A DNA stretch of 64,000 nt, from contig CAWAOP010000025.1 in NCBI GenBank assembly GCA_963783505.1, positions 1 through 64,000 of the forward strand, in the 5' to 3' direction. This document shows, one piece after another, positions 1 to 9,422 of the stretch. The notes beneath the pieces are model-generated. The model ran no database searches and had not been told where the DNA came from. It saw only the letters and a program-made list of their open reading frames with translations. How positions within the stretch are numbered: position 1 is the first letter of the stretch; each line of letters begins with the position of its first letter. Both the position numbers and the translations under genes were made by a program. This DNA comes from BOG-224 sp963783505 (GTDB taxonomy: Bacteria; Acidobacteriota; Terriglobia; Bryobacterales; Bryobacteraceae).

Positions 1-297
1 CCCCAACGGGCGGAGGTAAAAATGAGGAGAAAGAGAGCGAAGCGAACAGGCGGCCCTCCCTTTTTTTGCAGACTGACGGGTGTGAATTGGTTGAACCTGA
101 TGTAATACGAAAACCGGAAAAAAATATTAGCCTTATGGATGCGGAAGTTGCGTCTGAGACTCAGGCAAGACATGAGGAACCATTGGCTTCGGGAGCGCAA
201 GGCGAAAAAGAGGCATCTAAGCGCAAGGAAAACGAAGAAGGCATTGCTGGAACAAGCCAGAAACTCAAAGAGGAAGTTCGCAGGCAACAGCCCACAC
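1..297. other. Gap at left edge, no convincing gene
   Basis: Two overlapping forward frames run through this stretch but neither has a good ribosome binding site or a recognisable domain, and both read into the antisense side of the next gene. The composition is more A-rich than the rest of the window (runs such as aaaaatga and aaaaaaatatt), which fits imported DNA. It may be the interior end of the element whose border is proposed near 1069. Confidence 0.3.
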
Positions 298-828
298 TCA
301 TTCATCTTGCTGCAGGAATGGCAGTGGATGTTGATGGAACCTTGGATTTGCGCGGGCATAGCCATGTGGACGCACTTGAAAGATTACGGGAGCGCCGAGG
401 CTTTCCAGGGCGGCGAAGACTTCTTTGACTAGCGGGAGCCACTCAATAGAAAGCGCGACTATGGAATTGGGCCGGCAACCGTTTTGGTCCGACTGAACCA
501 CGCCGTTTTGAAGGCCAAAATAGACCTCGAAATACTGTTTCCAGTCGAATCGGCCGCGGCCAAACACGCCGTCGCAAACCGTCCGCTTAATCGTTGCCAC
601 GGTTCCCGGAAAGACCGTCTCCAGTTCGGTTGCGAGTCGCAACCACAGAGCCGCACGCACGGAGAAAAGCCGAGCGCGCCCCCGGCCCCGACCTTCCCCA
701 CCCGAGTCAGGGAAAAAGTGCCTGTCCGCGTAGTTCGCCACTTGCTTTGCCGTCGCTCCAGCGATTTTCCCCAGCTCCGCCGGCTTTAGAAAGGGCTGGT
801 CGAGGTCAATTTGATCGTAATTACTCAT
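298..828 (-). CDS. Putative HTH DNA-binding protein of an integrated element
   Basis: A 176-residue protein whose first 30 residues (PAELGKIAGATAKQVANY) look like a MerR/AlpA-type helix-turn-helix, followed by a basic Gly/Arg-rich stretch and then RAALWLRLATELE, which resembles the second helical part of such regulators. No effector domain is recognised. A good sigma-70 promoter (TTGACA, 17 bases, TACAAA) lies just upstream at 852-880. It sits about 200 bases from a 3' tRNA-Leu fragment, so an excisionase-like or element-control role is possible, but this is inference. No integrase is visible within the window; it may lie beyond the left edge. Confidence 0.6.
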   Translation of the reverse strand: MSNYDQIDLDQPFLKPAELGKIAGATAKQVANYADRHFFPDSGGEGRGRGRARLFSVRAALWLRLATELETVFPGTVATIKRTVCDGVFGRGRFDWKQYFEVYFGLQNGVVQSDQNGCRPNSIVALSIEWLPLVKEVFAALESLGAPVIFQVRPHGYARANPRFHQHPLPFLQQDE

Positions 829-851
829 TGCTAGTTGCTCGCTATGATAAA

Positions 852-880
852 TTTGTAGAGCAACACGGCCGCAATGTCAA
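852..880 (-). promoter_or_regulatory. Sigma-70-like promoter of the HTH gene
   Basis: On the minus strand TTGACA (875-880) is separated by 17 bases from TACAAA (852-857), 24 bases before the ATG of the HTH gene. The -35 box and spacing match the consensus. Confidence 0.55.
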
Positions 881-1030
881 ACTATTTTCTTGAGGGAGGC
901 CGGACGAACCGGCAAGGGCCATGTTCTGCTTAGTAATTAGTAGGTCCGTGTACCGTCCATGTACCAGGAGGTGTGAATCTAGGCAATCTAGTAACAGTGG
1001 TAAATTGAAAACGCGGAAGTTACAGATTCC

Positions 1031-1069
1031 CGGTTGGCCCTCGGGGTTCAAGTCCCCCCCCCCGCACCA
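1031..1069 (+). other. 3' fragment of a tRNA-Leu, probable att site
   Basis: The stretch folds as the 3' end of a tRNA. The T arm is cgggg / ttcaagt / ccccc (1042-1058), then the acceptor strand cccccgc (1059-1065), discriminator a (1066) and an encoded CCA (1067-1069). The GGTTCAAGTCCCCC...CGCACCA pattern is typical of bacterial tRNA-Leu, and gattcccggttggccc before it could be the end of a long variable arm. No 5' half, D arm or anticodon arm is found upstream, where a GCGGGGG acceptor strand would be expected. A lone 3' tRNA end is what integration into a tRNA gene leaves at one border of a genomic island. Confidence 0.6.
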
Positions 1070-1185
1070 CACCCGTCCTCTGGGTTCGTGGGCTCTACCG
1101 GCATTCATCTCAGCCCTGCCAAGCCCATCGGCGGCGGCTAAATCGAGATACATTCGGAGTTCGGCCTTTCAGGCTTGAACCCATC

Positions 1186-2172
1186 ATGTTTAACGTCTTC
1201 ATCATCGACTCCGCCGCGTCGCGGCACATCACCGATATCGACATTGAGAGCGAAGTACTGCGCGGTTGCGCCAGAATCCAATCGGTGGCGTTGGACCGCG
1301 AATCCGATTTCTTCCCTTACGTGGAACAGGCGGACGCCATCATCGCCTGGCATCACCTGACCTTCGGCGCGGAGGTCATCGGCCGGCTTGCCAAGACGCG
1401 CATCATCGTGCGGTATGGCGTCGGGTTCGACAACATAGACGTTGCCGCCGCCGCGGAGCGAGGCATTCCCGTTGCGAATGTGCCCGATTACGGTACGGAA
1501 GAAGTGGCCGATCACGCCATCACGCTCGCTCTCGCGCTGGTCCGCCAGCTCAAGCCGCTCATGGTGGATACGGCCCGCGGCAACTGGGACTACTATACGG
1601 GCGCGGCTTGCCGCCGGGTGCGGGAACTGGCGTTCGGGATCGTGGGCTGTGGCCGGATCGGCACGGCCACCGCACTACGCGCCCAAGCGCTCGGATTTCA
1701 GACCCGGTTCTTCGACCCGTACCTTCCATCGGGTTACGAGAAGGCCATCGGCGTGCCGCGCGTGGACAGTCTCTACGAGTTGTTGGAGGCGTCCGACGTT
1801 CTCTCGCTTCACGTGCCGCTGACGGATGAGACCCATCTCATGATCGGCCGCGAGCAGTTCGCCCGCATGAAGCCCACCGCTTACCTCCTCAACACCGCCC
1901 GAGGCGCGGTGGTTAGCCACCAGGCGCTCATGGAGGCCCTGGCCGCGGGAAAGATCGCCGGCGCCGGCCTCGACGTGTTGGAGCGCGAGCCGGAAGGAAT
2001 CGAAGCGATTAGCGGATTCCCCAATTGCATTGTGACTCCGCACAGCGCCTTCTACTCGCGGGAATCGATGATTGAATTGCGGCGGAAAGCGGCGCAAACC
2101 GTTCGCGACGCGCTGATGGAAGGCAAGCTGAGAAACATCGTCAACCAACCAGTCCAGGGAATCGCAAAGTAA
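1186..2172 (+). CDS. D-isomer-specific 2-hydroxyacid dehydrogenase (CtBP-like)
   Basis: A 328-residue cytoplasmic NAD(P)-dependent dehydrogenase, expected to interconvert a 2-oxoacid and a D-2-hydroxyacid. The Rossmann motif GCGRIG is at residues 144-149. The catalytic set of the family is present: Arg239 in NTARG, a Glu at 256/258 in the LEREPE segment and His276 in TPHSAF. The N-terminal substrate domain has the usual RYGVGFDNIDV and GTEEVADHA segments. Length is normal for the family. The C-terminal-binding-protein subgroup is suggested by the GVGFDNID and RGNWDYY segments; the true substrate cannot be read from sequence. Start is ATG with only a weak ribosome binding site. Confidence 0.88.
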   Translation: MFNVFIIDSAASRHITDIDIESEVLRGCARIQSVALDRESDFFPYVEQADAIIAWHHLTFGAEVIGRLAKTRIIVRYGVGFDNIDVAAAAERGIPVANVPDYGTEEVADHAITLALALVRQLKPLMVDTARGNWDYYTGAACRRVRELAFGIVGCGRIGTATALRAQALGFQTRFFDPYLPSGYEKAIGVPRVDSLYELLEASDVLSLHVPLTDETHLMIGREQFARMKPTAYLLNTARGAVVSHQALMEALAAGKIAGAGLDVLEREPEGIEAISGFPNCIVTPHSAFYSRESMIELRRKAAQTVRDALMEGKLRNIVNQPVQGIAK

Positions 2173-2438
2173 GAGAAGCGCTCCGGGAAAGAGTGGGGCA
2201 GGCGCTGCGGATTTCGAAGACGGATCGCGGGAAGCCCTGGTGGCTGCGTATCCGTCGTTCGGCGAGTTGATTACCGCGCTGACGCGCGTTTGAAGCCTTC
2301 GCTATAATGCGACATTGGTCCACCGGAGGGGTGGGCACATTCCAAGTCTCCAGGTAGCGTTGCCATCGTGATCTCACTCCATCGCCATCTGCGACCGGCG
2401 CGTTTCAAAGCGCCGATCCATCGGACTGCGGAGAGCCG

Positions 2439-3689
2439 TTGAAAGTTCTGATTGCCGGAGCGGGACCGGGCGGGCTGACGGCGGCTCTGTATCTGGCGCG
2501 CATGGGAGTCGAATGCGAGGTTTACGAGAGCGTAGGCCAGATCCGCCAGCTTGGTGTGGGCCTCAATCTGCTGCCTCATGCCGTTCGTGAGCTGACGATA
2601 CTCGGGATGGCCAACCAACTGGGCTCCGCAGGCGTTGCCACCGCGGAACTCGCGTACTTCGACAAATTCGGTTCCGAGATTTGGCGCGAGCCTCGCGGAA
2701 TCGCAGCCGGTTACCGCTGGCCGCAGTACTCCATCCATCGCGGCTCATTTCAGAACATATTGGTGGCCGAGTTTTGCTCCCGCATTGGAGCCGATCGCCT
2801 GCACACCGGTCATCACCTGGCCTCGTTTGAGCAGAACGAACGCGGAGTCGTCGCGCGGTTCGTCGATAAAGCGAGTGGAGCGCTTCTCGCCGAGGCTCGC
2901 GGAGACGTTCTCATCGCCGCCGAAGGGGTCCATTCGGTTGCGCGCATGTTCTATTACCCGAACGAGACCGAGCCGGTTTACTCCGGCCGCGTCCTTTGGC
3001 GCGCCATCGCCGAAGCGCCGCCGTTCCTCACAGGAAGGTCGATGATCATGGCGGGTCACGCCAACCGGAAGTTCGTGGCTTATCCTCTGTCCGAGCCGTC
3101 TCCGCGAACGGGCCGCGCGCTCATCAATTGGGTGGCCGACGTTTTCGTCGGCGGAGACAAGCCACCCATGGCGCGGGATTGGAACCGCCGCACGGACGCC
3201 GCGACCGTGCTCCGCCGCTTTCCGGACTGGCGCTTCGACTGGCTCGATATTCCGGCGCTGATCGAGGGCGCCGAAATGGTCTACGAGTACCCTCTGGTGG
3301 ATCGCGATCCCCTTCCCCGCTGGAGTTTCGGCAGGGTGACGCTGCTGGGAGACGCCGCCCATCCCATGTATCCCGTCGGGTCGAACGGCGCTTCGCAAGC
3401 CATCCTCGACGCTGCCGCGCTGGCTGCCGCTCTCGCGAGCGAGACCGATCCCGGCGATGCGCTGCGCGCTTACGAAGCGGAACGGCTGGAGAAGACCGCG
3501 AGGATCGTCCTGTCCAACCGCCAACAAGGGCCGGAGGCCGTCATGCAAATGGTGGAAGACCGCGCGCCAAACGGATTCCGGAATCTCTTCGACGTGATCT
3601 CCAGGGAAGAGTTGGAAGAAGTAGCGAGTCGCTACAAGGCGGTCGCAGGTTTTGACCGCGACCGGCTGAACTCGATGCCGATGCGGTAG
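2439..3689 (+). CDS. FAD-dependent monooxygenase (PHBH/PhzS-like)
   Basis: A 416-residue group A flavoprotein monooxygenase. The dinucleotide-binding motif GAGPGG is at residues 7-12, and the second FAD motif LLGDAAHPMYPVGSNG lies near residue 305. The middle carries the DG-like motif (LIAAEGVHS). Such enzymes use NAD(P)H and O2 to hydroxylate an aromatic or phenazine-like substrate; the GLNLLPHAVREL and FDKFGSEIW segments recall flavin-dependent oxidoreductases of the PhzS type. The start is TTG at 2439, directly followed by KVLIAGAG, as expected for this family; no better upstream start is present. It stands alone between a dehydrogenase and an exported beta-helix protein. Confidence 0.85.
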   Translation: MKVLIAGAGPGGLTAALYLARMGVECEVYESVGQIRQLGVGLNLLPHAVRELTILGMANQLGSAGVATAELAYFDKFGSEIWREPRGIAAGYRWPQYSIHRGSFQNILVAEFCSRIGADRLHTGHHLASFEQNERGVVARFVDKASGALLAEARGDVLIAAEGVHSVARMFYYPNETEPVYSGRVLWRAIAEAPPFLTGRSMIMAGHANRKFVAYPLSEPSPRTGRALINWVADVFVGGDKPPMARDWNRRTDAATVLRRFPDWRFDWLDIPALIEGAEMVYEYPLVDRDPLPRWSFGRVTLLGDAAHPMYPVGSNGASQAILDAAALAAALASETDPGDALRAYEAERLEKTARIVLSNRQQGPEAVMQMVEDRAPNGFRNLFDVISREELEEVASRYKAVAGFDRDRLNSMPMR

Positions 3690-3745
3690 CGGGATCGAGA
3701 GTCACATCTGAGATCGATCCCTGAGTGCTACACTATTCGTACTTT

Positions 3746-3752
3746 AAGGAGG
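3746..3752 (+). promoter_or_regulatory. Strong ribosome binding site deciding a GTG start
   Basis: AAGGAGG lies seven bases before GTG 3760, which fixes the start of the beta-helix protein even though no ATG is present. Confidence 0.7.
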
Positions 3753-3759
3753 GCGGAAC

Positions 3760-5826
3760 GTGCGTCACGCGCTTTCTCTCATCCCGCCGCGGTGTCTCGG
3801 AGCGGTATTCCCTCTTCTCTTCGCGGCCCTTTTCCCCACGCTAGCCCAGTCGCAGACCGACACAATCGCCGGGGAATTTCGGCCTGACCCGCCCACTCTC
3901 ACCGCTCTCGGCTTCGAGTGGCGGATTACGGGGGACGATAACCGGAATGCGCGCGTCGAGGCGACGTACCGGAAAAAAGGCGAGCAGGCATGGCGCCAGG
4001 CGCTGCCGTTGTTACGCCTCCAGCATGAGGCCGTGACGAACGGAGGACCGGGCCGCGGGCGCAACTGGTATTACACCTACGAGGCGCCGAACATGTTCGC
4101 CGGCAGCATCCTGAATCTGGAGCCGGGAACGGAGTATGAATGCCATTTCGTTCTTTCCGATCCCGATGGCGTACAAGGCGAAGCCGAGAAAACGGTGACC
4201 GTGCGCACGCGCGAAGAGCCGCAGCCGGCCCAGGGCGGCCATATGTATCACGTCTATCCGTTCGGATACCAGGGCGAGCGGCAGCAGCCCGCCTTCACGG
4301 GCCTGATGGCCGCGTATTATATGGGGGCCGACGAATCCGACCATTCCAACGTATCGCCGCCCCGCGTCCAACCGGGCGATATCATCCTGCTGCACGCCGG
4401 ATTGTACAAGGACAGCCGGTTTGTGTACGGCGGCTTCGACCGGACCATTCCGGCGTTAGGAACTCCCTTTGACGGCACGTACTATCTGACCCAGAGCGGC
4501 ACGGCCGCGAAACCCATCGTCATCAAATCGGCCGGCGATGGAGAGGTGATCTTCGATGGGGACGGCTGCCAATACCTGTTCAACATGATGGCCGCCAATT
4601 ACAACTACTTCGAAGGCATCACCGTTCGAAACACCAACGTGGCGTTTCTCGCCGGGCTGAAGAACATCGCCGGATCGAGCGGGTTCACACTGAAGCATTC
4701 CAGGCTGGAGAATATCGGCCGCGGCGTGCAGGCCGAATGGTCGGGGTCGAAGGATTTCTACATCGCCGACAACGTCTTCATCGGCCGGCACGACCCGCTC
4801 AAGCTGCAAAGCTGGAACCCCGCGAACGTGTGGTCGAAGTTCCCCGGCTTTCCGTCATCCATCGCCTCCGAGTACGCGGTCAAGGTGTATGGCCAGGGCC
4901 ACGTGATCGCATACAATTACGTGGCGAACTGGCACGATGGAACCGATATCGCCACCTATGGAGATCCCGACGGCACGCCCAACGAGCTTCCGGACCGCAC
5001 GCCCGTCTCCATCGATATCTACAACAACGATTACTACAACATGGCGGATAACTGCATCGAAGCCGATGGTGGCGCGCACAACATCCGCGTCTTCCGGAAT
5101 CGCTGTTTCAACTCGGCGGGAGGCGCGCTGAGCGCGCAGCCCTCCTTCGGCGGTCCGACGTACTTCTACCAGAACCTGGTCTATGCGGCCACCAGCGGCG
5201 GCCCTTTGAAGTTCCTGGACACGCCGGCGGGAGTCCTGACCTATCAAAACACGTTCGTGGGCCAGGGCACGATGATCGGCCCGGCGGCGAACATCCACTT
5301 CCTGAACAACCTATTCGTGGGCGACAACTGGAACGTGCCGGTGTTCAGCGTGCGCACGTTTACGAATTACTCGACGTCCGATTACAACGGCTTCAGGCCG
5401 AACGCCAACGTCGAGTATCCGTTCGCATGGAACTCCCCGGCCTTCGAGACAGCCACCGATTACAGAGGGCAGCAGGTCACGCGGCGATTCAAGACGCTCA
5501 AGGAACTGAGCGAAGCCACCGGGCAGGAAAAACACAGCGCGCTGGTCGATTACGACATCTTCGTCAAGGTAACGATGCCGGACCCGGCCGATCCGCAGCA
5601 TCTGTACAATCCCGAAGATTTCGATTTCCGTCTGAAGCCGGGCTCCGCGGCCATCGACGCCGGCGTAGCGTTACCGACGATCAACGACGATTTCTCTGGC
5701 AAAGCGCCGGACCTCGGCGCCTACGAATTGGATCGGCCAGTCCCGCACTACGGTCCGCGAACAGCGCCAGTGGGCGCCGCACCAGCGGGAGCCCCGAGGT
5801 CAGTGACAGGCCCGCCAGGACGCTAA
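3760..5826 (+). CDS. Secreted right-handed beta-helix protein
   Basis: A 688-residue exported protein. Residues 1-32 form a Sec signal peptide with a hydrophobic core ending in LAQSQT. Residues about 55-150 look like a fibronectin-type III-like beta domain (GTEYECHFVLSDPDG). Residues about 190-600 show the repeated short turns and asparagine-rich segments of a parallel beta helix (for example NYNYFEGITVRNTN, DNCIEADGGAHNIRVFRN, IHFLNNLFVGDN), as in pectate lyase-like and alginate lyase-like proteins. The C terminus (FRLKPGSAAIDAG ... PDLGAYE) is a common end of such proteins. A polysaccharide-binding or lyase role is likely, but no catalytic residues can be assigned with confidence. Confidence 0.85.
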   Translation: MRHALSLIPPRCLGAVFPLLFAALFPTLAQSQTDTIAGEFRPDPPTLTALGFEWRITGDDNRNARVEATYRKKGEQAWRQALPLLRLQHEAVTNGGPGRGRNWYYTYEAPNMFAGSILNLEPGTEYECHFVLSDPDGVQGEAEKTVTVRTREEPQPAQGGHMYHVYPFGYQGERQQPAFTGLMAAYYMGADESDHSNVSPPRVQPGDIILLHAGLYKDSRFVYGGFDRTIPALGTPFDGTYYLTQSGTAAKPIVIKSAGDGEVIFDGDGCQYLFNMMAANYNYFEGITVRNTNVAFLAGLKNIAGSSGFTLKHSRLENIGRGVQAEWSGSKDFYIADNVFIGRHDPLKLQSWNPANVWSKFPGFPSSIASEYAVKVYGQGHVIAYNYVANWHDGTDIATYGDPDGTPNELPDRTPVSIDIYNNDYYNMADNCIEADGGAHNIRVFRNRCFNSAGGALSAQPSFGGPTYFYQNLVYAATSGGPLKFLDTPAGVLTYQNTFVGQGTMIGPAANIHFLNNLFVGDNWNVPVFSVRTFTNYSTSDYNGFRPNANVEYPFAWNSPAFETATDYRGQQVTRRFKTLKELSEATGQEKHSALVDYDIFVKVTMPDPADPQHLYNPEDFDFRLKPGSAAIDAGVALPTINDDFSGKAPDLGAYELDRPVPHYGPRTAPVGAAPAGAPRSVTGPPGR

Positions 5827-6197
5827 TGCAGCTTTAGCCGCTTTGCCCGCCGGCTTGACGGTCCGTGACGTTCTTCTCATTCTTGCCGTGTTCGCGGTCC
5901 TACCGTTCGATCGACTTAGCCCCTCCGGAGGCATTGACGTATTCCCCCGCCGTTTCCGTGCCGGGCCCAGGGGGCACCCCGAAATGAGCGGTCAGCCGGG
6001 CGGTGATCATTCTGCAGACTATCCGCGCAGCGCTACGCGACCGATCCGGTGTTTGCCCCCGGCGAAGAGGTCCGCGGTATCTTCGGGTTCCGGCCAACCG
6101 CTCCCTTTGGTCGCGGCACGGAAAGAAGCGTATCCCGATTCGCCCGCGGGCAAAGCCAGAGGTTTCTGGAGAGGCTTACGCTTCCGCGCGGCGGACT
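5827..6197. other. Intergenic gap without a supported gene
   Basis: Several frames stay open here on both strands but none shows a recognisable domain, a ribosome binding site or sensible composition. The stretch separates two convergent genes. A ggcccagggggcacccc string near 5959 resembles the core of the inverted repeats at 38697 and 45062. Confidence 0.3.
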
Positions 6198-8487
6198 TCA
6201 CTTCACTTCGAAGTGAATGATCTCGCCGAACAGCCGGCCGGTAGATTGTTCTCGGACGAGCAATTTGCAATCGTACGAGCCGGCTTGCAGCATGAAGGCA
6301 GTTTGGTCCGGACCGGCCGAGGCCTCCATCATGTCCCGCATGGTTGCGGCGACCGTTGGGCTCTCGCCTGTGCTTGCCGAGGTCGTGATTTGCGCGATGA
6401 TATCGACGCGACCGGAAAGCGTATCGAGCGGAACGGTGAGAACTTGACGCGCTTCAGGCGGATACGTCCCCATGGTCGCTCGCCGGCCGGGGAGCCCCGC
6501 GAGCAGGTTCGCCGCGGTTGATCCCTCCTGCCCTGCCTTTTCGCGTGACAGTGCTTCCGCCAAACTGCGGTTAAGCTCTGGCGTGCCTGTGTAAGTCTGA
6601 AGCGGCGGCGGCCAATTCACTCGCGGGCTGACGCTCCCCGGCCGAAACTCGACTTCCACGTTGCTGCGGAAACTCTCCAGATAGTTGTAGCGCCAGATTT
6701 GGCGCGGGTTCTGCGCGTCGGAGCTTTGGTCGTCGATCCGGTCCGGCGGACCGTAGTTGATGTAGAACCGAGCCGGCGCGCTAGCGCTGGCAAAATGCTC
6801 CCGCGCGTACGCCACACGGCGGTTGTATTCCTCTTGCGATACGCCCGCTGGCGGGGTTGGCGATACGGTCCAGCCTGCACCTCGGCCGCCGGGTTGCGGC
6901 GGCGTTGGTACTGCGGATGCGCCATTTACCTGTGACGCGCCAAATCGCAGCGCTCCATCGCTCCTATCCAGGTCGATCGGGAAGAGAGCAACGCCCGCGC
7001 GAACGGCGGCGTTCATTGCGCTTGTCATCTGGGCTTGGTCGCCTAGAGCCAGCCCCGCGGATCCGCCCGATAAATAGACGAGCGCTTTGTTTCCCGGCAG
7101 AGATCCCAACATCTGCACCGCCACTTGCAGAACTGCGAGCCTGCGGTCGGTACCGTTCGCGGCGCCGCCTGGGTCTCCTGGGCTGAGTTTCTGGATCGCA
7201 GATTCCAGCGCGGCCTTGTCGGCCGTAAAGTCCTGTGCAACCGTTACCTTGCCGCCAGAAACACTCATGACCGCGACGGAATCGTCCGGATGCACGCTGT
7301 TTTGGACGAAAGAAATCGCCCTCTCCCGCGACCTGGCCTGGTCGTCGGGATTCATCGCATCCAAATCCAACAGGAGCGCCATCAAGCGGTGGTCGGTGTA
7401 ACGGAACTCTGGCGACGGGGCAGTGGCCGGCTGTGCTTGGGGGTTCACCGGCGCGGCGAAGGCCGCCTGTGCAGTCTCACCGGGGGCCACCGCCGCCAGG
7501 AACGGATGCGCGCGGATCGCGGGCGCGTTCCCCGCGGCGATCAGCACGCCGATTGCGACCGGTCCCGCCAGCGCCGCAACTCCGGTGGCCGCAAGCAGTA
7601 TTCTTTTTGCGCGAGTCAAACCTTGCCCGATTCGGTTCGTCATAATGGCCTCGATTCTTTTCTTCAGATCCGCCCCCGTCACGCCCGCCACGCACACCAG
7701 CGGAGATTCCACGTACGACTTACAAACGTTAAGAATCGCGTCCGCATAGGTTCGCGGCTCGTTGCCCAGCGTGAGCACTCCTTCGTCGCACGCGCGTTCG
7801 CGTTCCTCAATCAGCCTCGCTCCGATCCACCACACAAACGGATGGAACCAGAACACGGCTTCCACTACCATGTGAATCGCCGCGAACAGATTGTCGCGCC
7901 GCCGCACGTGGCACAGTTCATGAGCCAGCACGGCTTCGAGTTGCGGCGAGCGTCAGCCGCTCCACAATGTCCGCGGGCAGCAACAGCGCCGGCCGCAGCC
8001 ATCCCACTACGCCGGGTTCCAGCAAGCCTGGCGCGGCGCGGATCTCGACTTCGGCGGGAATTGCCATCGGCTCGCTGGCGCGGAGTGCAGCCCGGACGCC
8101 GGCGCCATTGCCGCAGACGCATGGCGGCGATGGCGAAAAATCCACATGCCCACACCGCTGCGATTGCCATAGGCATCCAATTCACGGGCACGAGGCGCTA
8201 CGGATCGAGAGCGGCGAACCGGCGTAAACGGTTGCGCCATGGTCTCCACCGCGAAGGTCAGCTCCGGCGTGACGATCCTCTGCGCCGCCGGAGCAAAGTG
8301 CAGATGGCCGCCCATGCTCATCAACAGCGAGAACGGCAGCAGAAATTTCAGCGACGCGCTCAGCCACAACCAGAAGCGGACTCCGGCGTGGTTCTTGCGA
8401 AACGCTAGGGTCAGCAACCCGCCGCCAGAGCGAACACCGTGGATTGCCAAAGATGAGACGACCAGATCGCCGAACATGGGGAATCAC
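6198..8487 (-). CDS. BlaR1-like M56 peptidase fused to VWA and GWxTD-type domains, frame-broken
   Basis: The locus begins with GTG at 8487, overlapping the BlaI stop (GTGA). The membrane part starts as SAIWSSHLWQSTVFAL, then LLTLAFRKN and WLWLSASLKFLLPFS, followed by the zinc peptidase motif HELCH in LAHELCHVRRRDN at about 7931-7893, and a WFHPFVWW membrane segment. A periplasmic part follows: a von Willebrand A-like region (ALLLDLDAMN ... NKALVYLSGGSAG) and then a GWxTD-like segment (YINYGPPDRID ... IWRYNYLE). BlaR1 relatives sense a signal outside the cell and cleave the BlaI repressor. Five single-base frame changes are seen (near 8474, 8415, 8200, 8105, 7945), all in the N-terminal 180 residues; everything from the HELCH motif on is open. 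Net shift is +1. Sequencing indels or a pseudogene are both possible. Confidence 0.75.
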
Positions 8488-8873
8488 GCCTCCTTTCTTT
8501 TGTTCCGCTGGTCAAGCCGCTTGATGGTCTTCTCCAGCTCCCGGACGTCGTCGAGCGTCAGCTTGCCCGCTTCGGCGAGCTGCGCCATCATGGGCTGCGC
8601 GCGGCCGCCAAAGAAACTCAAGATTTCGTCGAGCAGCCGGTGGCGCGCAACGTCGCGCGCAATGGCGGGCTCGAAAATGTGGGCGTTCCCGATTTTCCGC
8701 AGGCGGCGCACGGCGTTCTTCCCTTCCATCCGGTAGACCGTGGTCTGGATGGTGGTGTAGGCCGGGCGCGGTTCCGGAAACGCTTCCTGGATTTCGCGGA
8801 TGGACGCTTTGCCCTGGGTCCAGAGCGCTTCGAGAATCCGAAGTTCCAGCCGCGTCAGTTTCGGTCGTTTCAT
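8484..8873 (-). CDS. blaI: BlaI/MecI/CopY-family transcriptional repressor
   Basis: A 129-residue winged-helix repressor. LTRLELRILEALW is the first helix, and the recognition region reads PRPAYTTIQTTVYRME, where the YTTIQTTVYR segment is highly typical of BlaI/MecI. The C-terminal half (RLLDEILSFFGG ... LEKTIKRLDQ) is the dimerisation part that BlaR1-type peptidases cleave or inactivate. It is translationally coupled to the M56 gene by a four-base overlap, and a perfect palindromic operator lies 25 bases upstream, so autoregulation is likely. The signal sensed is unknown; in this lineage such pairs are not restricted to beta-lactam resistance. Confidence 0.92.
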   Translation of the reverse strand: MKRPKLTRLELRILEALWTQGKASIREIQEAFPEPRPAYTTIQTTVYRMEGKNAVRRLRKIGNAHIFEPAIARDVARHRLLDEILSFFGGRAQPMMAQLAEAGKLTLDDVRELEKTIKRLDQRNKRKEA

Positions 8874-8897
8874 GGCAATCTACTATGTCCAGTTCGA

Positions 8898-8918
8898 ATC
8901 TACTACTAAATAGTAGAT
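8898..8918 (-). promoter_or_regulatory. BlaI operator palindrome
   Basis: A perfect inverted repeat, ATCTACTA - 5 bases - TAGTAGAT, sits just upstream of the blaI start. TACTA/TAGTA half sites match the operator type known for BlaI/MecI repressors. A partial copy (tactat) at 8881-8886 may add a second site. Confidence 0.8.
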
Positions 8919-9044
8919 GTGTCAAGAGAATTCTCCGAGCCCGCTCATTCACGGTTTTGGGGGCAGGTCAGGCTGGCGCTTCTGGCCGGCGTCCCGCCGG
9001 AGCGCGCAAATTCTCGCCCCGCCGTCCGAAAAAGTCGGCTGAGA

Positions 9045-9422
9045 TTAGACGGCGAGCAGTTTCACTCCGGGAATATCCGCGAAGTCCGCCGCGTTCAGCG
9101 TCCACACTTCGGCGGCCAGATTGATGGCGCAGGCGGCGATTGCGATATCGATCTCGCGGCCCTTCGGGCGCCGAAGTTCGCGATAGAGCTTCGCGCTCAA
9201 CCGAGCGTCCGCGGCGGAGAACGCAAGAGCGGCCTCCCCAGGGAACAACGACTCCTGAACGGCGAGTTCGGCGGCTGTTCGCGGGCCGCGAAGCCACTCG
9301 AACAACACGAGTGACGTCAGCGCCATCCTCGCCCCGCGCTCCACCAGCGAATAGAGCTTCGGGCCCGACCTCCTGGGGCCGGTGAGACTATCGATCAGCG
9401 CCGACGTGTCGATGAGAATCAC
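9045..9422 (-). CDS. vapC: PIN-domain toxin (VapC-like)
   Basis: A 125-residue PIN ribonuclease. MILIDTSALID supplies the first acidic residue (Asp5), FEWLRGP the conserved Glu (about 43), DARLSAKLYREL an Asp, and EIDIAIAACAI the second acidic cluster, ending with VWTLNAADFADIPGVKL, where Asp is the last PIN acid. Length and order match VapC endonucleases, which cut tRNA or rRNA when not held by the antitoxin. Its ATG overlaps the stop of the upstream antitoxin (ATGA), giving translational coupling. The target RNA cannot be told. Confidence 0.9.
   Translation of the reverse strand: MILIDTSALIDSLTGPRRSGPKLYSLVERGARMALTSLVLFEWLRGPRTAAELAVQESLFPGEAALAFSAADARLSAKLYRELRRPKGREIDIAIAACAINLAAEVWTLNAADFADIPGVKLLAV

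Noticed and set aside
1031..1069. Complete tRNA gene
   Set aside because: No D arm, anticodon arm or matching 5' acceptor strand could be found within 100 bases upstream.
2745..3548. Minus-strand frame opposite the FAD monooxygenase
   Set aside because: It is an antisense shadow of a gene with intact FAD motifs.
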